Part shown: positions 44,646-56,845 of the stretch, one piece after another | Layout: each line of letters begins with the position of its first letter | Numbering within the stretch: position 1 is the stretch's first letter | Source: Lingula anatina | Taxonomy: Eukaryota > Brachiopoda > Lingulata > Lingulida > Lingulidae | Reading direction: 5' to 3' | NCBI RefSeq assembly: GCF_001039355.2 | Contig: NW_019775549.1 | Location: 188,001 to 252,000 of the forward strand | DNA: 64,000 nucleotides | Position numbers and translations under genes: made by a program | The notes under the pieces: model-generated | What the model was told of the DNA's origin: nothing | Database searches by the model: none | Seen by the model: the letters and a program-made list of their open reading frames with translations, nothing else

Positions 44646-46766
44646 AATGTTGGTTCAGCTTCTGTTTCAGCTCCTGCTACACCAACTGGAATAGAACCTC
44701 AGGTAAGGAAATCTGTGAACACAAAATATCCAACCTTTTTGGTTAAGTATGCTTATCTAATATAGTCAGTTCTCTTTGATCTACTGAGATAAGTCTTTAT
44801 CAATAAGAATTTGATATGAATAAAAAAAAATGAATACGTACCCCTCCTGACTGATTTTATTCTAAAATACTTTGTAATAGTATGTACCAATTTATGTTTT
44901 ATTTTTGTGTTTATTGTATTTCCAGATCATTGTGAAACCAGGTAAACAAGGGCTAGGGGGTACAACACCTGGGCAGGTTACTGTACAGGTAAATAAAGAA
45001 AAGAGATAGAATAACTGTTTATTTTTTAAATTTTGCAGTTGGTGCACTATGTTTTTATGGGTTTACATTGTGATGAGGATATTGAGATATGAACGGTTTC
45101 CTGGTAATGTGGAGATATTTTGGAGATATCTTGAAATATGGAATTAAATAAAATTAATATATTTGGTACTTTGTTACCATTTCCTCTAAGGTTACATCCT
45201 TGATTCTATAATTGTAAACATGTACATACTGGTATAAACTTGCGCCTCCTGTTCCAACTGATTGTTAATCTTTGTTTAATCCATAAATAAGACTATGTAC
45301 ACTCTTACCTAGTGAAAAAAATCCTCCAAGATTTCACAATTATTACTTTTCTTCCTCAGATCTCCCAGTCGTCTACCAGTCTGCCCCCTAGTGGCACGTG
45401 TGCTGAGACAATCAATATATACTGCAATGGAACTCCAGATGCTTTGAATGGAATTATTGATGTCCTGACCAACCTCACAAACTGTAGTGACGTTGATGTG
45501 AAGAATGCACGTGGGGGGTTAGTTGTGCCCCCTGTGACCCCGCTACCTTGTGTCAACCCTGTGATGAGAATATGCTTTTTTTTCTAAATTTCATTATGAT
45601 TTATTAAAAGGCCCTGTCACAGAATACTTATATATGCTTTCAATATTAAAGATGTTCATAGTAAATGAGGAAACATAGCAATTGTCGGTTTTTTTATTTG
45701 CTTGTCAATGAGTTTATTTAGTCAGCTATAGTGAAATTTCATAACTTGTACATTTACATTAACATACGGTCTGTTTGTGTATATTTTAAAAAATATATAT
45801 TTTATTGGATAATAATAAAATAACGATGGATTTTATTTCTACCATGTTGTATTTCTGTCCAGGGCCCTGAGAAGCAAATTTTGGCCGACGAGAAAACAGA
45901 CACAGACGACAGCAGTCAGAAGGTTGGCCTCGGTTTGGGAATACCTCTAGGAATTCTGGGAATTTTGGCAGCCTTGGGATTTCTGGGTAATGATTTTGCT
46001 GAAAAATAAAATTACCTCGAGATGCTTCAGATAACTACTGGTTATATATATATATATATATAGTCTTCATATTCACCATTTTCCTGACTACAACAAAAAG
46101 GTTGCCTCAGGTTAAAAAGCTTATACATCTAAAAAATTAGAATTTTGATCACAAAAACACTGCTCCCAGTAAAACAAATTCAGTGTTTCGGACAATAATG
46201 ATAATACAACTGCCATAAACATCACATCACATCATGATTGTTCATGGATGCCTTAAAGCACTATCTCACCTAATATCATGCAACGACACATATACACACA
46301 ACTGACATGTAAACAAACACAAACACCTTTAGCACTATCTAGCACATATTTACAACACTTTTCATCGGGCTGTTAATCCGTCATATATTTCTTATTTCCT
46401 TTAATTTTCAAATAACAACACAAACATTCAAATACACCATTAAAAAATGGTGCTTGAATAGCGAAGGCACAGTGCATTGTCTCGTGTCCTTCTGTTCTTC
46501 AGGCTTCCTATGGAATAGGAAGAAACCCAAAAAGACTCCAGTTCGCCAGCGTGCCGTCACACCCGTAGAGTACGTCCTTCAACACCAACATCTACCAGGC
46601 CTCTATGGGGGATGACCTCAGCTACCAGTTTGGACAGAAAGGAGCGGAGTTGAACCGTTTCAGAGACGACGAGGCCATCTTTGGGAGGTTGAACGAGCCG
46701 TCGGCAGCCAGTCCACGCCCTGATAGAGCTGGTTTGAAATTTATAGGTTGTTGTATTGTTTGCTAG
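44646..46766 (+). pseudogene. 3' exons of a single-pass membrane protein, with one frameshift
   Basis: Probable exons are 44646-44702 and 44926-44988 (Ser/Thr/Pro-rich, phase 0), about 45360-45520 (Cys-containing extracellular block GTCAETINIYCNGT...TNCSDV), 45863-45986 (acidic stalk, then transmembrane GLGLGIPLGILGILAALGFL) and 46503-46766 (basic stop-transfer RKKPKKTPVRQR, then a cytoplasmic tail with YQASMGDDLSYQFGQKGAELNR). After VEYV the frame shifts by one base near 46576; deleting one C of 'gtccttc' would rejoin VEYV to FNTNIYQ. The end of the third exon is uncertain and no first exon or signal peptide was found. It may be a decayed gene, a gene with a sequencing error, or exons of a larger gene. 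I do not recognise the family. Confidence 0.5.
46042..46063. repeat. (TA)n microsatellite
   Basis: About ten TA units in the intron before the last exon of the membrane-protein fragment. Confidence 0.85.
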
Positions 46767-47749
46767 AAAAATGTATGAGTAATTACAATGGACATTGGCC
46801 TAGACAAATTATCTTCATCCATTAAACATTAAATTAAATATCAATTCCATTATAGCACTGTTAGCTTACACAGTTTATGTTCAAGCTTTGATGCTGCAGT
46901 GAATACTTGAGAGGTTAATTGCCACTGAGATCGTTAAATGGTAAGCAGTCGTTGTAGAAATTAGGAATATATAACAGCTGAAACAGTCTATATACATTGA
47001 GAGATGGGCGTGCATTAAATAAAGCTATAAGTTATAGGAATTGGATAAAATATACTTTCTTTCAGACGGTGACTTGGTATTTGGTATGATTATATATTAA
47101 TTAATTATTTGTTAACAAGATAGCATCAGAACTTATTAGTGAAATTTCCAGATATTGGGTCTAAAATGCGATCAGTAATTTTGTATTCTGTCTTAGAATA
47201 ATATTTTAAATAAAATGTGTTCCTGTCATGTTAAAAAAAATGATAATTGACACTTTGAATAACCATAGGTTTCTTAAGTAGAAGCATAATAACGGGGAGA
47301 GTAATATCATCCTCTCGGAATATATCTTCAAAGGTATTTTGCTAAAATTTGGATTTTTTGTCCTGTTGAAATTGCCATGAATGATCTTGTTTATTCTTTC
47401 AATATATATCGGTATATTAACAATAAACATATTTTTCAAGTTTGAATTTTTTTCTTTTTAAAAAAATGATAGGGCCCCCTGTAACGTGATAGGTTGTGTT
47501 GAACGCATACTTCATTTGCACAAAATTCAAATATTGTAAGACAATTCATTAATAAAAATTCAACCTCACTTATGTGACATTAGAGTATGTTTTGATGGAA
47601 CTGGCAAATAAGCTTGTAAAATGTTGACCATACAAATAATTCTTGCAATTGAGACCAGGCTGTATTGTGTGTATGATACAGACTGGGTGTAGCCGCGTTG
47701 TCACCTTCCTGGGGAGGATACAGTCCAGCTACTGTAGCATACCAACAAT

Positions 47750-48180
47750 GTCTTTTATTTCGCTGCCGGTTAAGGTTGATAGCTACTGAGGAAGTGGCTC
47801 CTCTTCACATTTTACCTTTTAACAAGCAGGGCAGTAATGCAGTAATGCATGTAATATTTCACATTCAGTCATTATATCGGACTATTTATACTGATAGCAC
47901 CCCCACTCCCCTTTCTCTCTCCTCCCCCCTTCCCACAGGCATAAAATCATTTAATGGGATTATATTTCAAGACATGTTTTTAAATATTTCAGAGAATGTT
48001 GTTTATATTGCTTCCCGCCGTTATGACCCTCTGTCTGAGGAAAGAAATTGTGGCGAATTATTAACTCTCAAGCATTTTTGTTCAGTGAAAGATATTTGTC
48101 CTGAAATCCGCAAGTGAGATATCTACGTCATTCTGATACGTCTTATGCATTCACTCTTGAAGGAATGGTTCGTCTTCATT
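47750..48180. repeat. Interspersed repeat, copy 2
   Basis: Matches 16795-17050 in several blocks, in the same orientation. This copy is longer, with about 150 extra bases, including a CT-rich part. Confidence 0.5.
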
Positions 48181-48884
48181 TAACCGAGGTGAAATCAAGG
48201 AATAGTTTCAAAAACAGTTTTCACACGTCCCTATATATATAGTATTTAGTTCATTTTGTCGACTTTTTTGTTTATTCTAGTGTCGTCTAGTGTGGTACAA
48301 TGTTATAAAATGTAATAAAATGTTATAAAATGTAACGGTGGACAATCTACACTCAGTTATTACATAGGAGTTTTTAACAATTGTCCCTGTTCATGCACAC
48401 ATGACACATACCGATCCCCCCCCCCCCCAACACACACACACACCGATTAGATCTTTGATAGGATTATTTTTGAACACTTCTTTACTATCTGTCAGAGAAT
48501 TAATAGCCTTTAAATTGTTCTCACCATTATGACCCTCTGTCTGCAATTTCCAATTTTAAAGTTGATAACGTTTACTAGAGTCATGTAATAATGAAAATCG
48601 TGGAGCTCATTTTTTTTTTTTTTTTGACGTAAGTTTCGACTATGCCCCCTGTATTTCTTTAAGTTGTTAATCTTTGTAATTGCTAGTATACCATACAAGT
48701 AATATCATCTTCAGCTAAGAACAGTGCATCTATTACGAAAAGTGGCTTCCATGCGCACGCCATTTTGTATGCACTCATGCGCAGACACATCCACCTCAGT
48801 ACCTGCAGCAGCATCGACTACATTAGTATTCAACGACAGGATTTTTCTTTTAAAAGGCTTAATGCAAATACAGCTGTGTGCTTT

Positions 48885-49385
48885 TCATTCAGTTACTACA
48901 TTTGAGTTAGTTTACCGAAGGTCAATAAACAATGTTCAGTAAGGGAAGTGTAGGTGAACATGAACGGCGTAGAGACTTAATGCTGCGACAATAGAAAATT
49001 ATATTTATCGATCAAAGGAAAAACCAGATGACTGCGAGACACTGAAAATATTGATGACGCAGCACTATTTAGGTCAATAACATAACCCGACAACTATCGA
49101 TGGGCGCCATTTTATTCACCTTCCCAAAGAAAACCCTGACGTAAATCAAGGACAGAAGTCATTTTAAAGACTAAATATAAAAGAAAAAATATCCTAGGAA
49201 AGTGAAAGATAAGTCAAAATACCAGTGAGCGAGAATTCAACGCAAAGGGAAATCCACTGACATTGTTTGATCTGCTGAGCCGAGACGACCATGCCTCGAT
49301 GAAGACTTTTCAAGAATTAGATGTAGAATCGACCGCTGAAAGTTTAATGTTTTAGAGGTAGGCCTACAGTATGATGCTTTTAAGC
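48885..49385 (+). repeat. Dispersed repeat family copy
   Basis: The order of blocks is the same as at 13990-14520: 'tttcattca' start, 'gacgcagcactattt', 'gggcgccat.tta', 'aaggaca.a.gtcatttt', ending 'gttt.atgttttagaggta'. Confidence 0.55.
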
Positions 49386-49864
49386 AGTTAAAACTGTAAC
49401 TGTTTTCAAAGATGATGTAACATGTCCACCTTTTATCATATTCTTATTTTTAGTTTCAGTTCAAATAACGCTTAAGTATTAGAGCCAAATATCATATGCA
49501 TCAGAATGGACATTTCAGCAAACAGGTTTATTTCTGTGCAAAGCTCATAAAGTTCACCTAAGTCATGTAAAGCTAAAGGCTCGATTTTGATTTTGACATT
49601 CAACCCTATGCCATTACGTTAAATATAACACCTAATATCATCTAAATTAAACCTTAAATGAGTATATATTTAAACAAAGTGACACTGAGACGCAATTGGT
49701 GCAGGCTACTTCGCACTGACACATTTGAACATCAACTACTTCTACTAAGTACCCCGTGCCTTTTTTTCTCAGCTGGGTCAAGTACACAAAACTTGTTGTT
49801 GTGTTAAGCACATCAGCAACGACGACACGTTTCTCCTTTTAAATGCTAATGTCAAGACACCTGA

Positions 49865-50300
49865 ATGCCTTTCATTCGGTAGCTCCATTGATTAAGTTTA
49901 CCTTGGGTCAAACAACACTGCTTCGCCATTGTCTGCAGAATACTGCTTTAAACCATCAAAATTTGATGACTGAAAAGCCAGTAAAGGGTAAATCGGTAGA
50001 GACGGCATTGTAACTTGAAGCTAAGACAGTAATACCGTTCATTGTACCCGAAAATACATGAAAATATTTTATGACTCCGCAATGTCAACAAAATCACCTG
50101 ACTATAAAAATAACCTTCGACGGTCGCCATTTTATTCACCTTCCTAGAGCAAATCTTGACGGAATTCAAAGAAAAAAAAGTCATATGAGAGGCTCAAAAC
50201 GACGATATGCCTTGTTTAGAAACCTTGTGACGTGTTTTGTAACAATTGATGGACGGCTTTTCAAGAATTGCATGTAAAATCGACCACTGAACGAGGTATG
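49865..50300 (+). repeat. Dispersed repeat family copy
   Basis: Begins with 'cctttcattcggtagctcc' and the shared 'accttgggtcaa' block, and continues through 'aaaatattttatgac' and 'tcgccattttattcaccttcc'. It is truncated before the common 3' end. Confidence 0.55.
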
Positions 50301-50749
50301 TCAAATTCAAATGTGCACGAAAGCATAATAGCAACGTCATCAAGGGTTTCCCTGCGTTCAATTGTATAATTTTCCACACAACACACCGATAAACTAACCC
50401 AATCCATTTTTCCATTTGTAAGAATGAATAATAAAATTGCTACATCTTAGGGTAGGCCGCAGGCCCGGCTCGTTAGCCAAGTTATCAAATTTACGTGTAT
50501 GTGGCCCATTCCCAATACGATTTATACCGACGAGAAACAATTTCGATAATTTGAAAACTGCATCGGGGGAGAAACGATACGGGGTTGTAAAGATATGGGG
50601 AAACAATGGTGTGGGGGAGTAAGGGTACGCGTACGTATAGCGGTAATTTTACAGGGGATGTATCAATGCGGAGATCTCTCGGTGTAGGGACACATCGACA
50701 CGCATAATGCAAAAAGTTTACTACTATATGGGGAGTATCGGTGCGGGGG

Positions 50750-50774
50750 NNNNNNNNNNNNNNNNNNNNNNNNN
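50750..50774. other. Assembly gap (25 N) in a G-rich tract
   Basis: The undetermined bases sit between two runs of G, so the gap is probably a homopolymer or GGGGR repeat that could not be read. Confidence 0.95.
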
Positions 50775-51197
50775 GGGGGGGAGGGGGGTAAGGTATAGGC
50801 ATGACCCTGTTCCGACAAGTCACCTGGTGGTTTCGGCATGTTGGAGTACTTCTTCCTATGCCATGTGTGCTGTGTATGACATTCTGTACTAATACTCTTG
50901 AAATGGATCTGCAGCTTAAAATTAATATTTGTCTGCTCTAAACTGCCACTTGTGCCAGTAGAAGTTTGTCTACAGTGTACATTAATTTCTCTTCAGGTGG
51001 TAGTTCTGCGATAACACAATATGGTAGTCAAATTCGAAAACATTACAATTTGGCGAGAAATAAATTCTACTAGCTTAAATGATTTATACAAAACTTGTCG
51101 CTTTTAGTTCATTTAAAATACCTTAGAGGTTTTGAATGTTCATTAAGGGTGTACTGACTGAGACAAATTCTCCACCTTTATTTGTATTAAATTCCAG

Positions 51198-54100
51198 ATG
51201 AGGCAACGAAAGATATGTAACTGACTTGTATCATCCAATCTCTTGGCTCTCTCTAGTAGGTTCACAAATAAGAATTATGATGCCATATTGTCTGAACCCC
51301 TTGATGCTGATTTACTCAAGAAATACCAGGGCATTATGGAAGAATGGTGTGGTAATGACAAAGATGTGAAGGATACAATGGGAGCTGAATTAAAGAGAAA
51401 CCCGGAAGGAATCACACAGCTGTTTGATGGTCAATTGGAGCTAAAGAAACGGTGTCTTGGACAAGATCAACATGTTCAGACGACAAAAGGTATATACCTT
51501 GTTCCTACCTTCGCACTCATATTTATACACAACTTAATGCCTTTGTGGTTCACATTTTATTTTCAGGGGCGATTTAATTTCCAGCATTTTTTGGATATGG
51601 AGATGTTGAAAGTAATAAAAGGTAATTACTGAAAGAAAAAAATCTTTAGAAGCGTTCATTGTGATATCTAATGCTCAAGCTTGACACCTTATTGTGCTTT
51701 ATTTGCAGAAACTAAGGAAAAAGTTCAGGTGATTTATGACAAGGATAGAGACAAAAACAACAACAACTTTGTATTTATATTCTTATGAAATGAAATAATG
51801 ATACGAAAAATTTCATTTAACAATGAAATATTTGCAGCTGGTATTGGTTTTTTACATTTTTCCAAAATAACTTGAAGTGTACTTCTTTCAAACAGTGTTG
51901 TCAAATACACAAGAGGACCCTGCTAGTCCTGCATCCCAACTCTTTAATCCTTCATCGTCAACAGAAAAGGAAATTCCACAGACTACAGAGTCTAGTCCTA
52001 CAAGTGTCGATGTGGGAACTATTGCAGGTACATGTACAGTTCAATAATATGTGTGCGCATGCGAGATATTCACAATATTCACAGTCATACAGATGTTTCC
52101 AGGATCTTTTTCAAAACATATTTGCCTTCAATTCAGTGATAGGAATGCCACAGTACAATGTTAATATTATGATTAGATGATATGGTATGGATTTCGCTTT
52201 ATTGGTGCAAGTTTTGAGATTACAGAATGTATATGTTGAATACCAAAATGAAAAAAAAACAAAAAAAAAAAAAACGCAGGACATGCGACCAACGTCAAAA
52301 ATGCATGTATTTTAGCAAACTAATTTTACAGTTTTGCAAGTTGCTTTGCTCCTTGAGCAATTTTATTAACAAGTCAATTAGCGCAACACTGACCAGTATC
52401 TGCATTAATTTAGACGACAATATATTTAAAAATAATCATAGTATTCAATGCATAGTGTGCATACTGTGGTTGTTTAATAACATTAATATGTTGTAGTTAT
52501 TCCGGTCACAGAAAACCATCAGTTTGGAAAATGCCCTACATGTGTCGGGCTAAGTATCACTTCGCCTAGAGTGAAAAAATGTGTTCTGGACAAGCGATAT
52601 CTGTGTTGAAGTTAGTGCTCTTATTTACCTAAAACACAGGCAACATTGTTTTTTTTCTCTTGCAGCTAGCGGAATTCTTACAACCAAACCAGACACCTAC
52701 TCTAAGGTACATTCATATTCTTTCGTTACCATTCTTTTTATTTTGATAAAATGCTTACACGAATCTTTAACCCGTAGAAATAACTACTTAAATATAGATA
52801 TTTAAACATCTTAAGCAATTGTCTGTGTGCATATTCTAATGAAATAACCTTTTGTACTTGATCATGGTTCATTGATATATGATTATTGAAAAAATGATAT
52901 TAGGTGTGGCGCACATTTGCCTATAACTCCGTACATGTTGATATCTTACTACACGTATTTGCCTCGAATATAGACACACGGGCAGGGGAAGTGGTAATTA
53001 ATGTTAAAATTATTATTATCAGAAGTGCATTTTAATTCCTGATATCAGCTGAAATAGATTTTGGATTTATCTCAATTTTGCAGGCACCTGTAATGAGTCC
53101 AACACACAAAAACCTCTTGGTACAAATGGGTCCCGAGCTAATAAAAGATCTCCAAGTTGAAGACATTGTCCCAGACATGGTGGACAGAGGAATCATCAGT
53201 GAACGTAATGCAAAAAAAGGTACTGGCACACAAAGCAGAAAATGATCAAGCTTCTGAATTTCTTCGTATTCTACCAAAATGTGATCCTCGTGCATTTGAA
53301 ACATTTGTTGATGTTTTGAGAAAACACAATAAGAAAGAACTTGCAGATTTGTTAGCAGAAAAAGCGACTGCTTGCAGTAGTAAAAACCAAATAGCGTCTT
53401 TCTACATTAAATACATGAGTCAAATACAGCGTCTTCCCTGGGACCCCGACGACACAATGCACTTAGATGACGTTTATGTTAACCTGCAGTGGGTACAAGA
53501 GGAAAGGAAACCAGCAGGTACCAGTTCTGATCCAATCCAGAGCTATACATCAATATTTAAAGATACCAAACAAGGTACGAGACCAAAAAGGATATTGGTC
53601 CGAGGAAAAGCAGGCATAGGCAAAACCACCTTCACACAAAAGATGGCAACAGACATGGCAAATGATACATTGGGTTTAAAGGAATGTGACCGGGCACTTT
53701 CAAATTATAAACATCTTTTAATTATAAATCTACGCAATATTCGACATAGCCAAACACTGAAGGGAGCAATTGAAAAACAAATTTCTCCTTCTAATCAAAA
53801 TAAGAAAGAAGTGGTAGATGAAATAGTACATGCTCTGGATTATGACAGTGACCATGTGCTAATGGTCTTTGACGGCTATGATGAGTACGATCCCAAGACT
53901 TCTGAAGAAATAACCGACATCATTTATTGCAAACAATACCAGAATGTATGTACCATCATCACAACACGCCCTTGGAAGGCAGAAGAACTGATGAAGAAAC
54001 AAATACCGGGCAGTGTGTATGAAATCACCGGTCTGACAGGTGACAACATACGTGAATATGTTGCTAAATTCTTTGATGAAAACATGGAATGTTATGATCT

Positions 54101-55982
54101 TTTGGAATGGGAGTTTGGTGATAGTTTCGATTCTGAGTTTCTGGATGAGTCGAAGTCAATAGGGAATGGTCTCTTACACTACATAATGAGAAGGAAGCTG
54201 AAGTCGTTGGTGAAGATCCCAATACTTTTACTGTTCTTTTGTCTAATGTGGCAAGAAGATCAACAAAGTGATGCCAAGACAGATTCACTCCCAATTTCAT
54301 ACACACTGCTATACAAGACACTTATACAAATGCTTTTAAGACGAAGATACGACATCAGGACAAAGGATGAAACAGAAGAACCTATTAGACAATTTGAAGA
54401 AACTTTTATCGGCCTTGGCAAGCTGGCTTACGATGGACTCGTTAAGCCAGATGGGGGTCTCATATTTAATGAAAAAGACCTACAGGCAATTCCAAATATC
54501 AGCGAATTGTACAGTTTAGGTCTCCTCAGCAAGTCTAAGGTACACAGTAACCTTGATGTTAAACAGGAGGTAACATTTCCACACAAAACCATCCAGGAGC
54601 TTTTTGCGGCAAAATACCTGGCGAAGAAATTAGACCAAAATGATAGTAAAATTTTAGATCAGTTTTTGGAAAACTTAGACACCACTGACAAACTTTATGA
54701 CATGAGCTTTGTGTTACGCTTTTTGTGTGGGTTATCAAAGAAAGCAACTACCAAAGTGCTACGCAGAGGTAAAGGTCTTCACAACAAAGATAAAAAACGA
54801 AATTATATATATAGGTACATGGGCCATGACTATGTCTTTGATGGCAAGTGTAGAAATTGGTGTAATGATCTCCTCCTAGAACACTGGTATGCCTACTGTC
54901 CCCAGGAAACAGTGTTGCCCCCTGAGTTTTTCTCTTGGCACATAGAAATTTACATACATGAATCATTTGAGCACTCTGATCTCAAAATACAGCAGGTCTT
55001 GTGAGACAGCATGTGCAGTCCCCAGGTATGTTCTGGTTTGAATACCGTCATCGTTGATTTTGGGTCACGTACTGATAGTTGTGAAACACTTCACAAAACA
55101 TTATCTTTACTCAGTAAGTGTGACATGTTCTATGAACTAGTAGTAGTATTTTGGGAGAATAGACTTCATACTTGTGATGGTAACATATGTGTCTTAAATC
55201 ATGTTTTATCTAAAGCTCCCAACCTTCAAACACTTAAAATAGACAAAGATTGTAGTGGAGCACTATTATCAATACCAAACCCTGGAAAACTGTTACATCT
55301 GGATGTCAGAGACATAAATGTTCAAGACTGCCAGGTGATCCAACAGATTGGACACTTGGAGTACATTCGTGTAACTAAGGAAATAGATGCAGGATCAATA
55401 ATGCCAAGAGAGCCACTTCCTCAACTGGGGAGAATACCTAATACCAGTCATGATTTGACTCACATAGATATTAGTTTTTCCTCTCTTAGTGCCGTGGGTG
55501 TACAACTTCTGGGGAGGAACCTTCACCATGTGCCAGGGCTGGAACATCTGGAACTGGACTGGGTATTCATGTGGGGAGCCAGGTGTGGGCCTGGCAGGTG
55601 TACATGTCCTAGGGGTGAAGATACAACAGACTATGACAGGTGTCAGGATGTCTGTGAAGCAGTGCGTGAACTGAGCCAAGGTGTGATACACACCACCAAG
55701 CTTGAGAAATTCTTATTCAGTGGCAATCACTTGGGTCAATACCACGGTATCACCAGTCCACTGATAGCATTAATACAATCTCTCAGTACAGTGTCAGAGC
55801 AGACTGGAATGGAGATTGAAATGGATTTAAATGCCCTGGACAGAGTTGACCGCCTCAGTGAGCTGGCAGAAGCCATTGTCAGCTCTTACCAGCATGTATC
55901 ATCTTGGGAACTTAGGTGTAATGGCCTTAGGGATAGTCTCCCGCAGCCAGACGACAGTCTTGACTGCAAAATGCAACTATAA
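51198..55982 (+). pseudogene. NLR copy 3: decayed HEPN-CARD-NACHT-LRR gene
   Basis: Recognisable exon remnants are 51198-51489, 51709-about 51775, 51896-52027, 52666-52706 and 53084-55982. The first exon has lost the start codon and about three quarters of HEPN, including the R-N-x4-H motif: sequence after the acceptor jumps to the equivalent of residue 170. The second linker exon runs into a stop and lacks the donor seen in gene 1. In the CARD an extra base in the A/G run at 53212-53220 shifts the frame. NACHT motifs (GKAGIGKTT, VLMVFDGYDE, TTRPW) are intact in the long frame to 55004, where a TGA replaces the Arg codon CGG of gene 1. The rest of the LRR region (55005-55982) stays open in the same frame. 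A shortened protein from an internal start cannot be excluded. Confidence 0.8.
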
Positions 55983-56845
55983 TGGAAAAGTAAAGAGGAG
56001 CACGAGTTACGTGATGTCAAAATACAAATTAACTGAAACTATATACTATAAACTGTAACCAAAACTGATGTTTATTTTATGATGTGGTTGCTGTGATACT
56101 AAACCATGCCTTTATGCCTTTATGAAATGTTACCAAGACACTAATAGTGTGGAAAATATGAAGAGGAATCGGCTGGATTGTTACATTGTACAGTATCTTA
56201 TTGTCAGCCTTCTACAATTAGTGGTATAGCGCATTCCAAATCATTGTGTAAATAATTAATTCATTTCTTTTCAATATCCAGCTGTACATATTACTATGGG
56301 CCATAAAATGTCAAGACACATGTCGGTATGATATACTGGTTGACAGTGCATATACCGGTATTGACTCATTAATATAAACATATAGCTTTACTTGAATATG
56401 AAATGATTTGCTTATATTAGCACTTTATGCAACAATTTGTTTTCATTTTCATTACACAAATTTACATTGTATATTTACACACGCATGTTTTGTGTCTAAG
56501 ATTGTGCAGAAATATTATACTAGTGAACATCCATGTGTAGCAACAGCCAGGGAGCCACCGGCTCATATGACGGTTATTTTGGAGAACATTAGATTTGGCC
56601 TCGTTTTCAAAACTTGAAGCGGCGGCCCTACCCAATTTGGCGGGAGGAGCAGGCATAGAGACAGGTAAGGTGAACAGACGTTTATACGCTGATTTGTTGA
56701 TTATTTTATTAATGCACTTGACAGAACGATAAAGTATATCCTCAAGTTATATTTTATATGCCAAGCTAGTGTTCATGTATAGATTTCACTGAAAATTCTC
56801 TCAAGTTACTGTTGTGTTCCAAAATGGTGGCAAAGTCTTGTCAGT
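55983..56845 (+). other. 3' flank of NLR copy 3 and duplication junction
   Basis: To about 56540 it resembles the 3' flanks of genes 1 and 2. The GC-richer interval 56540-56665 ends in a good donor (GACAG|GTAAGG) and could be a promoter or leader exon for the duplicated exons that follow, but no coding frame joins them. The duplicated block begins abruptly near 56846. Confidence 0.45.

Larger units (their letters stand above)
46767..51190. other. Repeat-rich spacer without recognised genes
   Basis: The spacer contains the second copy of the 16.8-kb repeat (47750-48180), a C run near 48418-48428, two copies of the dispersed repeat family (about 48885-49385 and 49865-50300), and a G-rich block with a 25-base gap at 50750-50774. 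The 139-residue frame at 47698-48117 overlaps the repeat and has no domain character. Confidence 0.5.

Noticed and set aside
47698-48117. 139-residue frame
   Set aside because: It overlaps an interspersed repeat shared with 16.8 kb, where no equivalent frame exists, and has no recognisable domain.
56540-56665. Possible new first exon for the duplicated surface-gene 3' exons
   Set aside because: There is a good donor at the end, but no ATG frame of phase 1 leads into exon 12', and the part before 57209 in the right phase has no start codon nearby.
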